Shown here in pieces: positions 52,569 to 63,048 of a DNA stretch of 64,000 nt. This DNA comes from Colwellia sp. MB02u-6 (lineage in GTDB: Bacteria; Pseudomonadota; Gammaproteobacteria; Enterobacterales; Alteromonadaceae). The position numbers and the translations under genes are program-made. Under the pieces are notes generated by a model, which saw nothing but the letters and a program-made list of their open reading frames with translations, was not told the DNA's origin and did no database searches. The first letter of the stretch is position 1. The number at the start of each line of letters is the position of its first letter. The stretch covers positions 310,001 to 374,000 of the forward strand of contig NZ_JACGVG010000036.1 in assembly GCF_014077095.1 (NCBI RefSeq), given 5' to 3'.

Positions 52569-53526
52569 GGTTTTCTCCTGCTAAATCAAGCACCGTTGCT
52601 TGCATAAATTTTTTCTGCGGTAAGATATAGTTAGCAAAACAAACGAAATAATTATTGCTTAAATGCTCGCTTACTAAGGATTTACTCACATAATTTTTTG
52701 GAATAAACTCATCGGTTAAGTTAGCAAAGTCAAAGTCATTAAAGCTCAGTAAATCAAACGACTTTGGTGCTAGTATCGCTAAAAAATCAGCCGCTATTTT
52801 TATTAAATTAATATTGGATTCAATACTTACGTAACTACTGTTAGCTTGAGGCGTAACATGAATAGTGAGATATTCTTTCCCTTTAATCGCATTAACAGAG
52901 TAACCAAAGGGATCAAAAACAAAATCATCTAAGGTAAAGTCAGCAAAGAATTTGTCTAATTGTAAAAATTGACGAATTTCCTGTGCTGTTAAACCCACTG
53001 TGGTCAGCTTTTCAGAAGCTCGATCGCTAATTTGATATGCAAGCAGTTCATAGGTTTTATCTAATTTATCGGCTTGAAAACTGTTATCCTGATGAAAAAT
53101 ATAGTTATGATGGCTGTCCAACTCACCAAAACGATAGGCTTTACCCATAACATATTGCCCGAGCAACTTAATGTCGTCACCAAAACTACTGGGCTGAGCA
53201 TGGGAAAAATATTCATTTTTACGTTGATAAATAACCTGCTTAATTTTATCCATGCCGATGTGCTGGATAAAAAATTCGACCGAATGTACTAATCGGGTAT
53301 TGCCACAGGTCAAAATTAATAACCTATCGTGCCAAACAAATAAGCTCGACTCTGATAACAAAAAAGCTTTACAGTCATCATTACGAATTGACGACAAAAT
53401 TTGCGCATTACAACATTGAACAAACGCGGTCCAAAAGTCATCGGTAATATCATCAAGTAGCGAAATTTTCTTGTCTTTGACCACAATTTGAGCTTTTTTT
53501 TCTGAACCTTCAAAAAACAAAAACAT
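52558..53526 (-). CDS. S-adenosylmethionine decarboxylase, eukaryotic type (PF01536-like)
   Basis: A 322-residue protein that aligns with eukaryotic AdoMetDC (human AMD1), not with bacterial SpeD. Visible are FFEGSEK (Glu6 and Glu9), the proenzyme cleavage site LLSES-SLFV with the split expected between Glu59 and Ser60 (Ser60 becomes the pyruvoyl group), LTCGNT with Cys74, FDPFGYSVNAIKG, and TIHVTPQANSSYVSIESN. All key residues known from the human enzyme seem present. It makes decarboxylated SAM for spermidine synthesis. The downstream speE overlaps it but is a pseudogene. ATG 53526 has GAGG close upstream. The protein type is uncommon in bacteria. Confidence 0.92.
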   Translation of the reverse strand: MFLFFEGSEKKAQIVVKDKKISLLDDITDDFWTAFVQCCNAQILSSIRNDDCKAFLLSESSLFVWHDRLLILTCGNTRLVHSVEFFIQHIGMDKIKQVIYQRKNEYFSHAQPSSFGDDIKLLGQYVMGKAYRFGELDSHHNYIFHQDNSFQADKLDKTYELLAYQISDRASEKLTTVGLTAQEIRQFLQLDKFFADFTLDDFVFDPFGYSVNAIKGKEYLTIHVTPQANSSYVSIESNINLIKIAADFLAILAPKSFDLLSFNDFDFANLTDEFIPKNYVSKSLVSEHLSNNYFVCFANYILPQKKFMQATVLDLAGENHAL

Positions 53527-53680
53527 ATCCTCAACGTCATAACAGCAATCGCTGATGGCGTCATATTAAGTTGCCAAATTCTATAGTAAAAACAGCACAC
53601 TATTTTACAAAAAAAAAGGTTACGAGCTTAACGTCAACTTAAATTGGGTTTAATTATTGGGCTTAATTAACCACTAAAAA

Positions 53681-54313
53681 TTAAGCGTTAATGTCTATGC
53701 CTAAATTAGATAAACCTTCTTCTAGCACCATAGCTTTTGCCTGCAAACAACTGGCTTTGTTTTCGCTAGCCGTAGTTAAAAATTCAAATAGCTCATTTTG
53801 TGTGGCTATTTCCCACTGCATTAATGGATGTTCAGCAATTTGTTGCGCTGAGATCACTATCTCTTCTTCATCAGGAGTTATTTCATCAATTTGCTGAGCT
53901 AAGCTCAACTCAACATAGTAACTGACACTATTTCCTGACAATTTACTGATATTGCTCAAGCTATCACTTTCTAGGTCTTGCATGCCTTGAAATAACGACA
54001 TTAATGCCATGGCACTATCTAAGGCTGGAAAAACACCCAAAAAATCAAAATCATCGGGATCCGGTACTTGCTCTTCAAGCTTAGCAATTTGGGCATCATA
54101 GTTAATTTTGCAACGGTTAGCTTTATCTAACCATTGCCAGATAAGATCAAGTTGATTTCTCAAGACCTTAAAGTCACCAAATTCAACATGTTCAGCAAAC
54201 ATTTGATAATTAGGTAACATGCGCTCAAGTAATGCAGCACTAAATGCCACCTGCTGCCATTGACTTAATTTGCTAAAAGGTAGGTTAATCGCCACGTAAG
54301 CTCTCATTTTCAC
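53681..54313 (-). CDS. yjaG: YjaG family (DUF416) protein
   Basis: A 210-residue acidic protein matching YjaG/DUF416: LSQWQQVAFSAALLERMLPNYQMF near the N-terminus and PDPDDFDFLGVFPALDSAMAL in the middle. Function unknown. The start may be the first or third codon (ATG AAA ATG). It is encoded upstream of the AdoMetDC gene on the same strand, with a 154-bp gap. Confidence 0.88.
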   Translation of the reverse strand: MKMRAYVAINLPFSKLSQWQQVAFSAALLERMLPNYQMFAEHVEFGDFKVLRNQLDLIWQWLDKANRCKINYDAQIAKLEEQVPDPDDFDFLGVFPALDSAMALMSLFQGMQDLESDSLSNISKLSGNSVSYYVELSLAQQIDEITPDEEEIVISAQQIAEHPLMQWEIATQNELFEFLTTASENKASCLQAKAMVLEEGLSNLGIDINA

Positions 54314-54390
54314 TGCTAAAAAGTTGGTAATTAGTATATAAGGATTCCAACGAAATTAGCAGTTTATTTACTGAGTTTTGTTAACTGCTT

Positions 54391-54555
54391 CTATGCATAA
54401 TCAAAGCGTAAGCGATACTCGGTTAATTTATCTTTAAGCGCATTAACTTGTTGTTCAAGTTTCAGGTTTAGCTCAGTATTTTCATCACCAAGATACTTTA
54501 TGGTTTCGCGTGTTTTGTTATATTCCACTTCTTGTTTGTCTTTATTTTCTTGCTG
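54391..54555 (-). pseudogene. Fragment of a coiled-coil protein gene
   Basis: A 54-codon open stretch ending at TAG 54391 reads QQENKDKQEVEYNKT..., then ENTELNLKLEQQVNALKDKL, strongly coiled-coil-like coding sequence. It begins directly after a TGA and lacks a proper start; another frame carries the likely upstream part (KKQQQESLTTKTLNL near 54590). This suggests a small coiled-coil gene broken by a frameshift near 54560. The family is not recognised. Confidence 0.45.
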
Positions 54556-54675
54556 TCAGCTGCTAGTACAAACGTTAAATTCAGTGTTTTAGTGGTTAGG
54601 CTTTCTTGTTGCTGTTTTTTCACTATCTGCCTTGAGAAAAAATTTCGGCTTAAAAAGCTAAATTTCACTCGAAAA

Positions 54676-54697
54676 AAAAGGACCAAACGGTCCTTTT
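54676..54697 (-). terminator. Terminator of the SapC-family gene
   Basis: A 9-bp stem (AAAAGGACC / GGTCCTTTT) with an AAAC loop, followed on the minus strand by eight T. Confidence 0.9.
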
Positions 54698-54719
54698 CTA
54701 AGAGTAACTTACTGTGCTA

Positions 54720-55496
54720 TTACTTTTCAGCTACAGTTTCAGCTTCAGTAGTAACAGGTGTAAATCGAATAGCATTTACTTTAGCGGTAGATTCACTCTG
54801 GTTACGTAATTGTGCGAGACGATTAATTTGACCAATTGAACCTAACATGGCGTAAATTGGCACGAATAAACCACGCTTATGGAAATCTAAAACTTTGTCG
54901 TCACTTAACTCTTGAACTTTTTTATCATTAATATTATATAAACCGACAAGTTTTTTACTTTCGCCTGAGGCAAAATTAATATTAAGTTCAAGTTCTAACA
55001 ATAAGTCATTATCAAGCAATTCTTTAATGAATTTTTCGTTCATCACTTCATTATCGTATAAACGACCTAGTGAATCTTGTACACCTTGAAAAAACTCAGT
55101 GTCTTTGCCTTCAGCATCAAATAATTCATGGTCTTTATCTTCACCCACAAACTTGCTATCTAAATCAACACAAGCCGTTAATGTTTTCTCTTTTTCTGGG
55201 TCTAAACCTAAAGAAAAGGGTGCCATTGAAATGCTTTGTGGAACATAAACTGCTTGCCAAGAATCTTCTTTATAATATAAGTTTTCGTTCGCTTCTAAAC
55301 CTAGCATTACCACACTACGGTAGCGCTCTGTACCTTGATCTTTAACAAGTACAATAGGATAGCTGCTTGCTGCTTGAGAATACTCAGGAGCGGTAATTGG
55401 TGCAATATGTTGATTAGATACATTTGATAAATCGCGCTTGGCAGCGATTTTAATTTTCTGATGAGTTTCTTTTTTAATCGGAGTAATGTTAGCCAT
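54720..55496 (-). CDS. SapC family protein
   Basis: A 258-residue soluble protein matching the SapC family (PF07277-type): YPIVLVKDQGTERYRSVVML, YYKEDSWQAVYVPQSISMAPF and LDFHKRGLFVPIYAMLGSIGQI. Relatives in marine Alteromonadales and Caulobacterales lie beside TonB receptors and tryptophan halogenase-like genes; the function is unclear. No signal peptide is visible. It has its own terminator. The neighbouring minus-strand genes (AdoMetDC, yjaG) are separated by the coiled-coil fragment. Confidence 0.85.
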   Translation of the reverse strand: MANITPIKKETHQKIKIAAKRDLSNVSNQHIAPITAPEYSQAASSYPIVLVKDQGTERYRSVVMLGLEANENLYYKEDSWQAVYVPQSISMAPFSLGLDPEKEKTLTACVDLDSKFVGEDKDHELFDAEGKDTEFFQGVQDSLGRLYDNEVMNEKFIKELLDNDLLLELELNINFASGESKKLVGLYNINDKKVQELSDDKVLDFHKRGLFVPIYAMLGSIGQINRLAQLRNQSESTAKVNAIRFTPVTTEAETVAEK

Positions 55497-55688
55497 GAAT
55501 AAGTTCTCTTTTTACTGCGTATTTTAAGCGTTGTCGTTTTTGACACTTCTTCGTTGCTATTAGTTATGGAGACACCTAATAACGCTTTCAATGGTATAAT
55601 CAAAATTAGCTGGAGTTAATTTTAATTATACTTAAACTTCTCCATAAAAATAATTAATTAAAACCATTTAAAAACAGTACTTTAATCT

Positions 55689-56039
55689 ATGAAAATCATC
55701 AAATACCTTTGTGCTACGGCATTTATTATTAGTCCAGTTATCTGGGCTTTGCCAAAAATAACCCTCACCTTTGGCGAATCTTCTAATGGTTTTAGCCAAG
55801 TAAAAATTAAAAACGAAACCGAAAAGTCCTTAGCTTACTTTGTCGCCATTGATGGCTATAAAGCTAAATTTCGGCTACGCATGAGATTGATCTCGCGCTG
55901 GATAACCACGACAGACACAGGCTATACCTACCAAGATTTAGTACTTGGTGGCTTCATCCCAACTATAAAGCTTATCAAGCTTTATTATTTAAAACGTTTA
56001 GTTAATAGCATAACTAACAACATAATCATAAAAAAATAA
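55689..56039 (+). CDS. Hypothetical exported protein, possibly frameshifted
   Basis: A 116-residue frame with a signal peptide (residues 1-20, ending IWA) and a small beta-type domain (LTFGESSNGFSQVKIKN). After about residue 66 the composition becomes odd (basic and hydrophobic). From about 55900 another frame reads HEIDLALDNHDRHRLYLPRF and ends KTFS, which looks more natural. The gene may therefore be frameshifted near 55880-55900. Family not recognised. Confidence 0.45.
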   Translation: MKIIKYLCATAFIISPVIWALPKITLTFGESSNGFSQVKIKNETEKSLAYFVAIDGYKAKFRLRMRLISRWITTTDTGYTYQDLVLGGFIPTIKLIKLYYLKRLVNSITNNIIIKK

Positions 56040-56179
56040 CTTATACATCACAGCTTGAATCATACCTTACTGACAAGCATTTAATCTGCTGATATAAGCT
56101 TTATCCTGCCTTAATTACGATTAGTAATTCGCATAAGAATTTTCTCCAAACGCCTTTTGATCAACACTTAAAAACCAAA

Positions 56180-56194
56180 TGAGAATAATTATTC
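56180..56194 (+). promoter_or_regulatory. Fur-box-like sequence
   Basis: TGAGAATAATTATTC fits the 7-1-7 Fur pattern TGATAAT-N-ATTATCA with three mismatches. It lies in a 385-bp gap, 230 bp ahead of a small membrane-protein frame. The rest of the gap has only a 34-codon frame at about 56280 that I cannot support. Confidence 0.4.
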
Positions 56195-56424
56195 GTTGTA
56201 AGTGACTATGCTATTTTCAAAAAAAGATCTGATGTGATAATCATCAGGTTTACCACATAAAACTAAACTTCAATACCATTATGGCTGCTACTATTTCTGC
56301 CACTTTTGCCGTATCAGCTTTGAGCAAGTATAAGCATTGCCAAAACTGTAAAGCTAGCAAAAATAATCTCCTGGCAAATGCATAAGTAAAGTACGGGCAA
56401 AGTCGAACTAGGAAATTCAAATCG

Positions 56425-56652
56425 ATGCAACAACGGGCGAGATTTTCACAACAGCTTTTTTGTCGGTTAGATATAACCGAAAGATTACATGATATAAGTT
56501 ATTGGCAAGACAGCGAAAACTTATGGTTTACCTTACCTATTGCCACGGTTCTACTACTAATTTCTGTTGCCGGTATCATCTTGTTTTCTCTGCTTTATTA
56601 TCACAGTTACAACAACAAAAAACGCTTGAAAAATATTGGTGAAATAGCCTAA
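56425..56652 (+). CDS. Small membrane protein, perhaps the end of a truncated PepSY-type membrane protein
   Basis: A 75-residue frame: a basic N-terminus with DITERLHDISYWQDSENLWF, one membrane helix (LPIATVLLLISVAGIILFSLLYY by position ~36-58) and a basic tail. It resembles the last helix of PepSY-associated membrane proteins found with TonB receptors, so it may be the surviving end of such a gene; the Fur-like site upstream fits. There is AGGAA ahead of the ATG. The call is tentative. Confidence 0.4.
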   Translation: MQQRARFSQQLFCRLDITERLHDISYWQDSENLWFTLPIATVLLLISVAGIILFSLLYYHSYNNKKRLKNIGEIA

Positions 56653-56720
56653 GACAGGATGTTAAATGTATGTTAAACATTTAAAAATAATATTTTCTTT
56701 TACATAATGACTAGAATAAA

Positions 56721-56750
56721 AAAGGCTCCTAAATTCAATCAGGAGCCTTT
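56721..56750. terminator. Terminator of the CsgG-DUF4810-DUF799 operon
   Basis: A perfect 10-bp stem (AAAGGCTCCT / AGGAGCCTTT) with a 10-base loop, with six T on the minus strand, between convergent genes. Confidence 0.88.
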
Positions 56751-56823
56751 ATTTATCAAGCAAAAGTCAGTCAATAAACACCTTATTAAATGTTACTCAG
56801 CTAATGAGTCAAATTTTATAAGT

Positions 56824-57471
56824 TTACTTTTGATTTTTTTCTATTTTATAAGGCCCATTAAGTAAGCCACGCTTAGGTGAATTAAATGCCGCAGTATTTG
56901 CCATTCTTGCCACTAGTGGTGAATTGTCAGAAATTTCACCTGCTATCTGTGACACAACAGCACCTACTAATGCCCCCACTAAACCGCCACCACTATTGTT
57001 ATTCGGATTGTATTGCGCACTAATAACTGAATCCCATAATATCTCACCTGTTTTAACAGAAACAAGTTTTATCTGACCTTGCACTACAGCTACCGATGAT
57101 AATATTTGGAATTTTTGCCCCCAATCTTGAATATCAACATAAAGTACGGCATCAGCACCAATAATTTCATCAATTTTATCTAAGGCGATACCATTCATTT
57201 CAGCTGGCGTAGGTAAGCCATTTTCTTTTAAAAAGCTATCAATCACCGAAACAGGGAATACATAATAGCCTTTTTCTGCAAGTGGTTGAGATATTGTTGA
57301 TAAATACGAGTATGGCGCGTTTACTTCAACTGAGCTATTCATAGGCGGAAGCACTAAAATAGAACGAGGTGCAGCTTGTTGTAAGGCATTGTAGTTATAG
57401 GGTTCAACTGAAGCACAACCAGATAAAATAAGGATTGATACGAGAGCAGTTTTGAAAATATTTGTCTTCAT
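56824..57471 (-). CDS. DUF799 (GNA1162-like) lipoprotein
   Basis: A 215-residue lipoprotein: signal with lipobox LSGC (Cys19), then a domain matching DUF799 (APRSILVLPPMNSSVEVNAPYSYL, then IGADAVLYVDIQDWGQKF). The Neisseria relative GNA1162 is an outer-membrane lipoprotein with a TolB-N-like fold. The glycine-rich GGGLVGALVGAVV is typical. It is the last gene of a three-gene operon with DUF4810 and CsgG-like genes, which often travel together; they may form an envelope complex. Confidence 0.88.
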   Translation of the reverse strand: MKTNIFKTALVSILILSGCASVEPYNYNALQQAAPRSILVLPPMNSSVEVNAPYSYLSTISQPLAEKGYYVFPVSVIDSFLKENGLPTPAEMNGIALDKIDEIIGADAVLYVDIQDWGQKFQILSSVAVVQGQIKLVSVKTGEILWDSVISAQYNPNNNSGGGLVGALVGAVVSQIAGEISDNSPLVARMANTAAFNSPKRGLLNGPYKIEKNQK

Positions 57472-57481
57472 TTTTATATCC

Positions 57482-57835
57482 TTAGCTATTAGTTAATGAG
57501 CGCTTGATTAAACCATCAATAAATTTTGCAGATTCAGGGAATAGTTCTTTTTCTTTCGTCAATGATGCTAAAGCAAGTGCTTTGTTACCATTAGCTGCGT
57601 ACATTAAACCTAGATGCGCATAGACACCAGGCGGAATTGGCTTACCTGCTGCTTGAGCTTTTTCAATATCAGTTTGTAGTTGCTCAATTTGAACACTTGG
57701 AGGCACTTCACCGGGTGTGTGATGTGTTTTATAGACTAAATTTTCATACTCTCCCCAGTAATACTGGGTATTATTTGAGACACAGCCAGAAATAAATAAA
57801 ACTGCCATACAAATAGTTAATACTTTATTTTTCAT
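57482..57835 (-). CDS. DUF4810 lipoprotein
   Basis: A 117-residue lipoprotein with lipobox ISGC (Cys18) and the DUF4810 body (YYWGEYENLVYKTHH, then GVYAHLGLMYAANGNKALAL). The C-terminal part looks like a TPR-type helical pair. It is encoded between the CsgG-like and DUF799 genes, with a 15-bp gap on one side and 10 bp on the other, and probably binds one of them. Confidence 0.88.
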   Translation of the reverse strand: MKNKVLTICMAVLFISGCVSNNTQYYWGEYENLVYKTHHTPGEVPPSVQIEQLQTDIEKAQAAGKPIPPGVYAHLGLMYAANGNKALALASLTKEKELFPESAKFIDGLIKRSLTNS

Positions 57836-57850
57836 ACATTTCTCTTATTA

Positions 57851-58528
57851 TTATAAAACGAAATTCAGCTCGCCGTTTTCTAAATCTCTTGTCATATTAT
57901 TCACACTTTCTTTAATGGCGAAGTCCAAAACCTTGCCATTAAGTGTGGCATCATAACCAGCCTTAGAGCCAAAACCGATAACTTGTCTTTCGTTTAATTG
58001 AAATTCACCAGCACCTTGCGTTGAATAGATAATCTCTGAAGTCAACACATCAATAATATTGAGTGAAACTTTAGCGTAGGCTATTTGGCTCTTTCCTGAA
58101 CCCAAGATGCCAAACAATTGCTTATCACCAATAACTTTACGACCAAATTCAGTAACGCCTCCACTTATAACGTATCGAGCACCTTTAATTTCTTGTTTAA
58201 TCCCCAATAACTCAGCTTCTTTTTTTAAATTGGCTAAGTTCTCTCTATCCACAACTTTAAAGCGGTTGGTTTGTTGTAAATGGGTTTTAAGAATGGTTTT
58301 CCCTTGATTGCCCAGTTTATCTATATTTGATGAGAACAATCCCTGCATATAGTTTGAACGATTATTAAATTCACCTAATACCAGTGTTGATTTTGGACCG
58401 TTGTAAATTGTTTTATTAGTTTCTACAGGGATGATAGTGACTTTTTGGTGGCTTTCTGTAGCACAGCCAGAGATTAATGCCGCTAACATTAAAAACAAGC
58501 TAAACGACTTTATTCTGATTAATTTCAT
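57851..58528 (-). CDS. CsgG/HfaB family lipoprotein
   Basis: A 225-residue lipoprotein: signal, lipobox ISGC (Cys22), then a CsgG-like core (VLGEFNNRSNYMQGLFSSN, GARYVISGGVTEFG, AKVSLNIIDVLTSEIIYS). CsgG forms the outer-membrane export pore for curli, and HfaB anchors holdfast. No curli subunit genes are nearby, so this copy more probably works with its DUF4810 and DUF799 partners. It is the first gene of the operon. Confidence 0.88.
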   Translation of the reverse strand: MKLIRIKSFSLFLMLAALISGCATESHQKVTIIPVETNKTIYNGPKSTLVLGEFNNRSNYMQGLFSSNIDKLGNQGKTILKTHLQQTNRFKVVDRENLANLKKEAELLGIKQEIKGARYVISGGVTEFGRKVIGDKQLFGILGSGKSQIAYAKVSLNIIDVLTSEIIYSTQGAGEFQLNERQVIGFGSKAGYDATLNGKVLDFAIKESVNNMTRDLENGELNFVL

Positions 58529-59000
58529 AATGACTTATTCCTTTAAAAAAGAAGCATTATGTATTAACTTTTCTCTTAAATAAAGAAAATATGAACATCA
58601 TCAATATCTTGCAAGAGTATGAATGAATATTTGTCCTGATGTTTAAAGATGATTCCCCCCTAATCAGCCTTTCATTATTGGCGGTTAATCTAGCCACTAT
58701 TTTTAATTTACTTTTTATTTTCATGAGAAAATCTAAAGACTGTATTCATTTTCATCTCGATTAGCTTTTTATCCTTTTGTTATGAAAATACTGGACTATG
58801 GTGCTAAATATGGCAATATTCTTAGTAGCATTATGAACTTAAATATTGTGATATAAGTAATGATAAGGTTACTAACGACACGGGCTTTAGCGACTCAATT
58901 AAAAGCAAATGCATTGAGTTGCGCCACACTCTAATGACCATGAAATGACACCTAACAGGATATTCTCTGTATCGCGACAAGCTAATAACTAATACCCTAA
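58529..59000. other. Non-coding gap upstream of the entericidin gene
   Basis: About 470 bp holding the promoters of the lipoprotein operon (left) and the entericidin-like gene (right). No frame with protein-like composition, repeat or hairpin of note. Confidence 0.4.
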
Positions 59001-59012
59001 AAGGAACAGGAA

Positions 59013-59162
59013 ATGACAGCCACAACATACTACCCAAAGATTAAATCGATATTAACGGTATTATTACTAAGTAGTGCCTTAGGTGCTTGTGCCACCATTG
59101 ATGGTGCAGGTAAGGATCTCGAAAAAGCGGGTGAAGCCATTCAAAATGCTGCTAAAGGCTAA
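59013..59162 (+). CDS. Entericidin A/B family small lipoprotein
   Basis: A 49-residue frame with AGGAACAGGAA ahead of the ATG. The signal has lipobox LGAC (Cys26), and the mature part ATIDGAGKDLEKAGEAIQNA carries the amphipathic helix typical of entericidins. In enteric bacteria these are envelope-stress and stationary-phase toxin/antidote lipoproteins. Only one copy is here, and no antidote partner is evident. Confidence 0.85.
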   Translation: MTATTYYPKIKSILTVLLLSSALGACATIDGAGKDLEKAGEAIQNAAKG

Positions 59163-59353
59163 AATAACACTGAGTATCGCTGCTTAGCTCTTCTAGTAAC
59201 GTCACTTGAAAATGCGTATTTAGCCATCATATCAAATAGAGAAAAATCATATTTCAACTGTATTTTTTGGCTATTAATGTATGCCTATCTAACTGAATTT
59301 CAATAGATAATAAAATATTTGTAATATTGGCGCTTTAAACAGTTTGCTTGTAG

Positions 59354-61612
<2,259 letters not shown>

Positions 61613-61637
61613 TGTTTAGCTAATAATCTTGCCAATC

Positions 61638-61673
61638 ATATCCTCGCACCTGAGTAATCGGGTGCGAGGATAT
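61638..61673 (+). terminator. Hairpin after katG
   Basis: A perfect 13-bp stem (ATATCCTCGCACC / GGTGCGAGGATAT) with a 10-base loop, 25 bp after katG. The following tract has few T, so it may also act as an mRNA stabiliser. Confidence 0.7.
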
Positions 61674-61727
61674 TTACACTCACTTATCATTGCTCTCTGA
61701 CTTAATGCAAAGAGTATTAGCCAAAAA

Positions 61728-61749
61728 AAAAGCCCTAAATAGGCCTTTT
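61728..61749 (-). terminator. Terminator of the amphipathic lipoprotein gene
   Basis: AAAAGCCC (61728-61735) and GGCCTTTT (61742-61749) form a short stem with one mismatch, followed on the minus strand by nine T. Confidence 0.7.
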
Positions 61750-61768
61750 AGAATTTACATACTATAGA

Positions 61769-62212
61769 CTAACAACCGTCATCTTTAGCATCTACACCCT
61801 CTTTTGTTTTTTCACAAGTATCTTTAATGGTGTTATCTGCATCTTTTTTCATTTCACCAAATTTATTGCTGACACTTTCTTTCATTGCATCTACTTTTTC
61901 GCCCACGTTTTCAATAGCCTTGCCAGCGCCTTTCTTCATTTCTTCTACTTTTTCGCCTGCATTTTCCAGAGCTTTACCCGCGTCTTTTTTCATTTCATTC
62001 ACTTTTTCGCCTGCAGCATCAATGGCCTTGCTAGCATCTTCTTTCATTTCATTTACTTTATCACCCGCACCTTGAGTCATTTTACTAGCATCTTTAACTG
62101 TTTCTTCTACTTTTTTACCCACTTCTTCTGCCTCTTTATCGCTACAAGCTGTTAAGCCGAACATGGCAACAAAGATAATAAGTAAAGTTGATAGTTTTTT
62201 TATAAAAGTCAT
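61769..62212 (-). CDS. Lipoprotein with 18-residue amphipathic repeats
   Basis: A 147-residue lipoprotein, signal with lipobox LTAC (Cys23). The mature part holds four near-identical 18-residue units of the form AGEKVNEMKKDAGKALEN, giving long amphipathic helices like apolipoprotein or LEA proteins. The C-terminus has two cysteines. ATG 62212 has AGGGAAAAA ahead; the frame is open to 62254. It follows the DUF1328 gene by 10 bp and shares its transcript. A membrane or envelope stress role is inferred. Confidence 0.8.
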   Translation of the reverse strand: MTFIKKLSTLLIIFVAMFGLTACSDKEAEEVGKKVEETVKDASKMTQGAGDKVNEMKEDASKAIDAAGEKVNEMKKDAGKALENAGEKVEEMKKGAGKAIENVGEKVDAMKESVSNKFGEMKKDADNTIKDTCEKTKEGVDAKDDGC

Positions 62213-62222
62213 AAATTTTTCC

Positions 62223-62399
62223 CTAAATTTTTGGTAATTTACCACGAACTGCATTGGCGATTAATGAGATAACCAACAACACAACGAAGATAAAAAAGAT
62301 AGTTTTTGCAATATCTACGGCTGTACCTGAAATACCACTAAAACCAAATATTGCCACAACAATCGCAACAACTAAAAAAGTAAGCACCCAGTTTAGCAT
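62223..62399 (-). CDS. DUF1328 (YtjA) family small membrane protein
   Basis: A 58-residue protein with two membrane helices, [20 protein letters not shown] and the second around residues 35-52, matching the DUF1328/YtjA family. GGAGGA precedes the ATG at 62399. Members are often stress-induced; function unknown. It is the first gene of a two-gene operon with the amphipathic lipoprotein. Confidence 0.88.
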   Translation of the reverse strand: MLNWVLTFLVVAIVVAIFGFSGISGTAVDIAKTIFFIFVVLLVISLIANAVRGKLPKI

Positions 62400-62920
62400 A
62401 ATAGATTCCTCCGTTTATTAAATGAAAAACCTCCACCAACTTAAGACTACATTTATACCAACAACAAGCTAATCCACGGATAACTAAGTTATTATCTTTC
62501 ATTATACATTTGATTTAATAACGCTAGTTCACCGCTAAGTGAAAGTTATACAGACAAAATAGCTATAACGTTTAGCGGGAGTTAATATATTTTTGTCTTA
62601 GCTTATTGCTAAGATGACTTAATAATAGCCACATTTTTATAAAACGTACTTATTTACAGAATAAACAATATAACTTTCAGTAAAAATTAACTATCAGTAA
62701 TAGTGACCATGACTTAGTACTGATTACTCTGCCATTATCCACCACCATATTTACTGGTGAACTTTATCTTTTTATTACGATTTTCAGTACAGGCTTACCT
62801 AAGTAGCTAGCTATTTTGCTGTCTGAAATAAGCGTTGCAATGGTGAAGTTTGATTAATCAATTTATAAGTTCAATAACAGTGAAGTTAAAACGAATTGTT
62901 CATTTTCTTTGCTGTTAAAC
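62400..62920. other. Non-coding gap upstream of the DUF1328 operon
   Basis: About 520 bp that must contain the promoter of the DUF1328-lipoprotein operon. No protein-like frame, repeat or clear site was found. Confidence 0.4.
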
Positions 62921-62927
62921 ATAAAAA

Positions 62928-62957
62928 ATCCGAAATCAATTGCTTGATTTCGGATTA
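62928..62957 (-). terminator. Terminator of the right-edge TonB receptor gene
   Basis: A perfect 13-bp stem (AATCCGAAATCAA / TTGATTTCGGATT) with a TTGC loop, followed on the minus strand by six T. Confidence 0.9.
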
Positions 62958-63048
62958 TTAACTTACTGAAAAATTCATCTGTAAATAAAGCTATACCTAG
63001 ATAATTGGCAGGTCAACTTTACCCAAGAGCATACTCAGTATAGGTAAT

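Noticed and set aside
58831-59037. 68-codon minus-strand frame overlapping the entericidin gene
   Set aside because: It conflicts with the well-supported entericidin-like lipoprotein and has no ribosome site.
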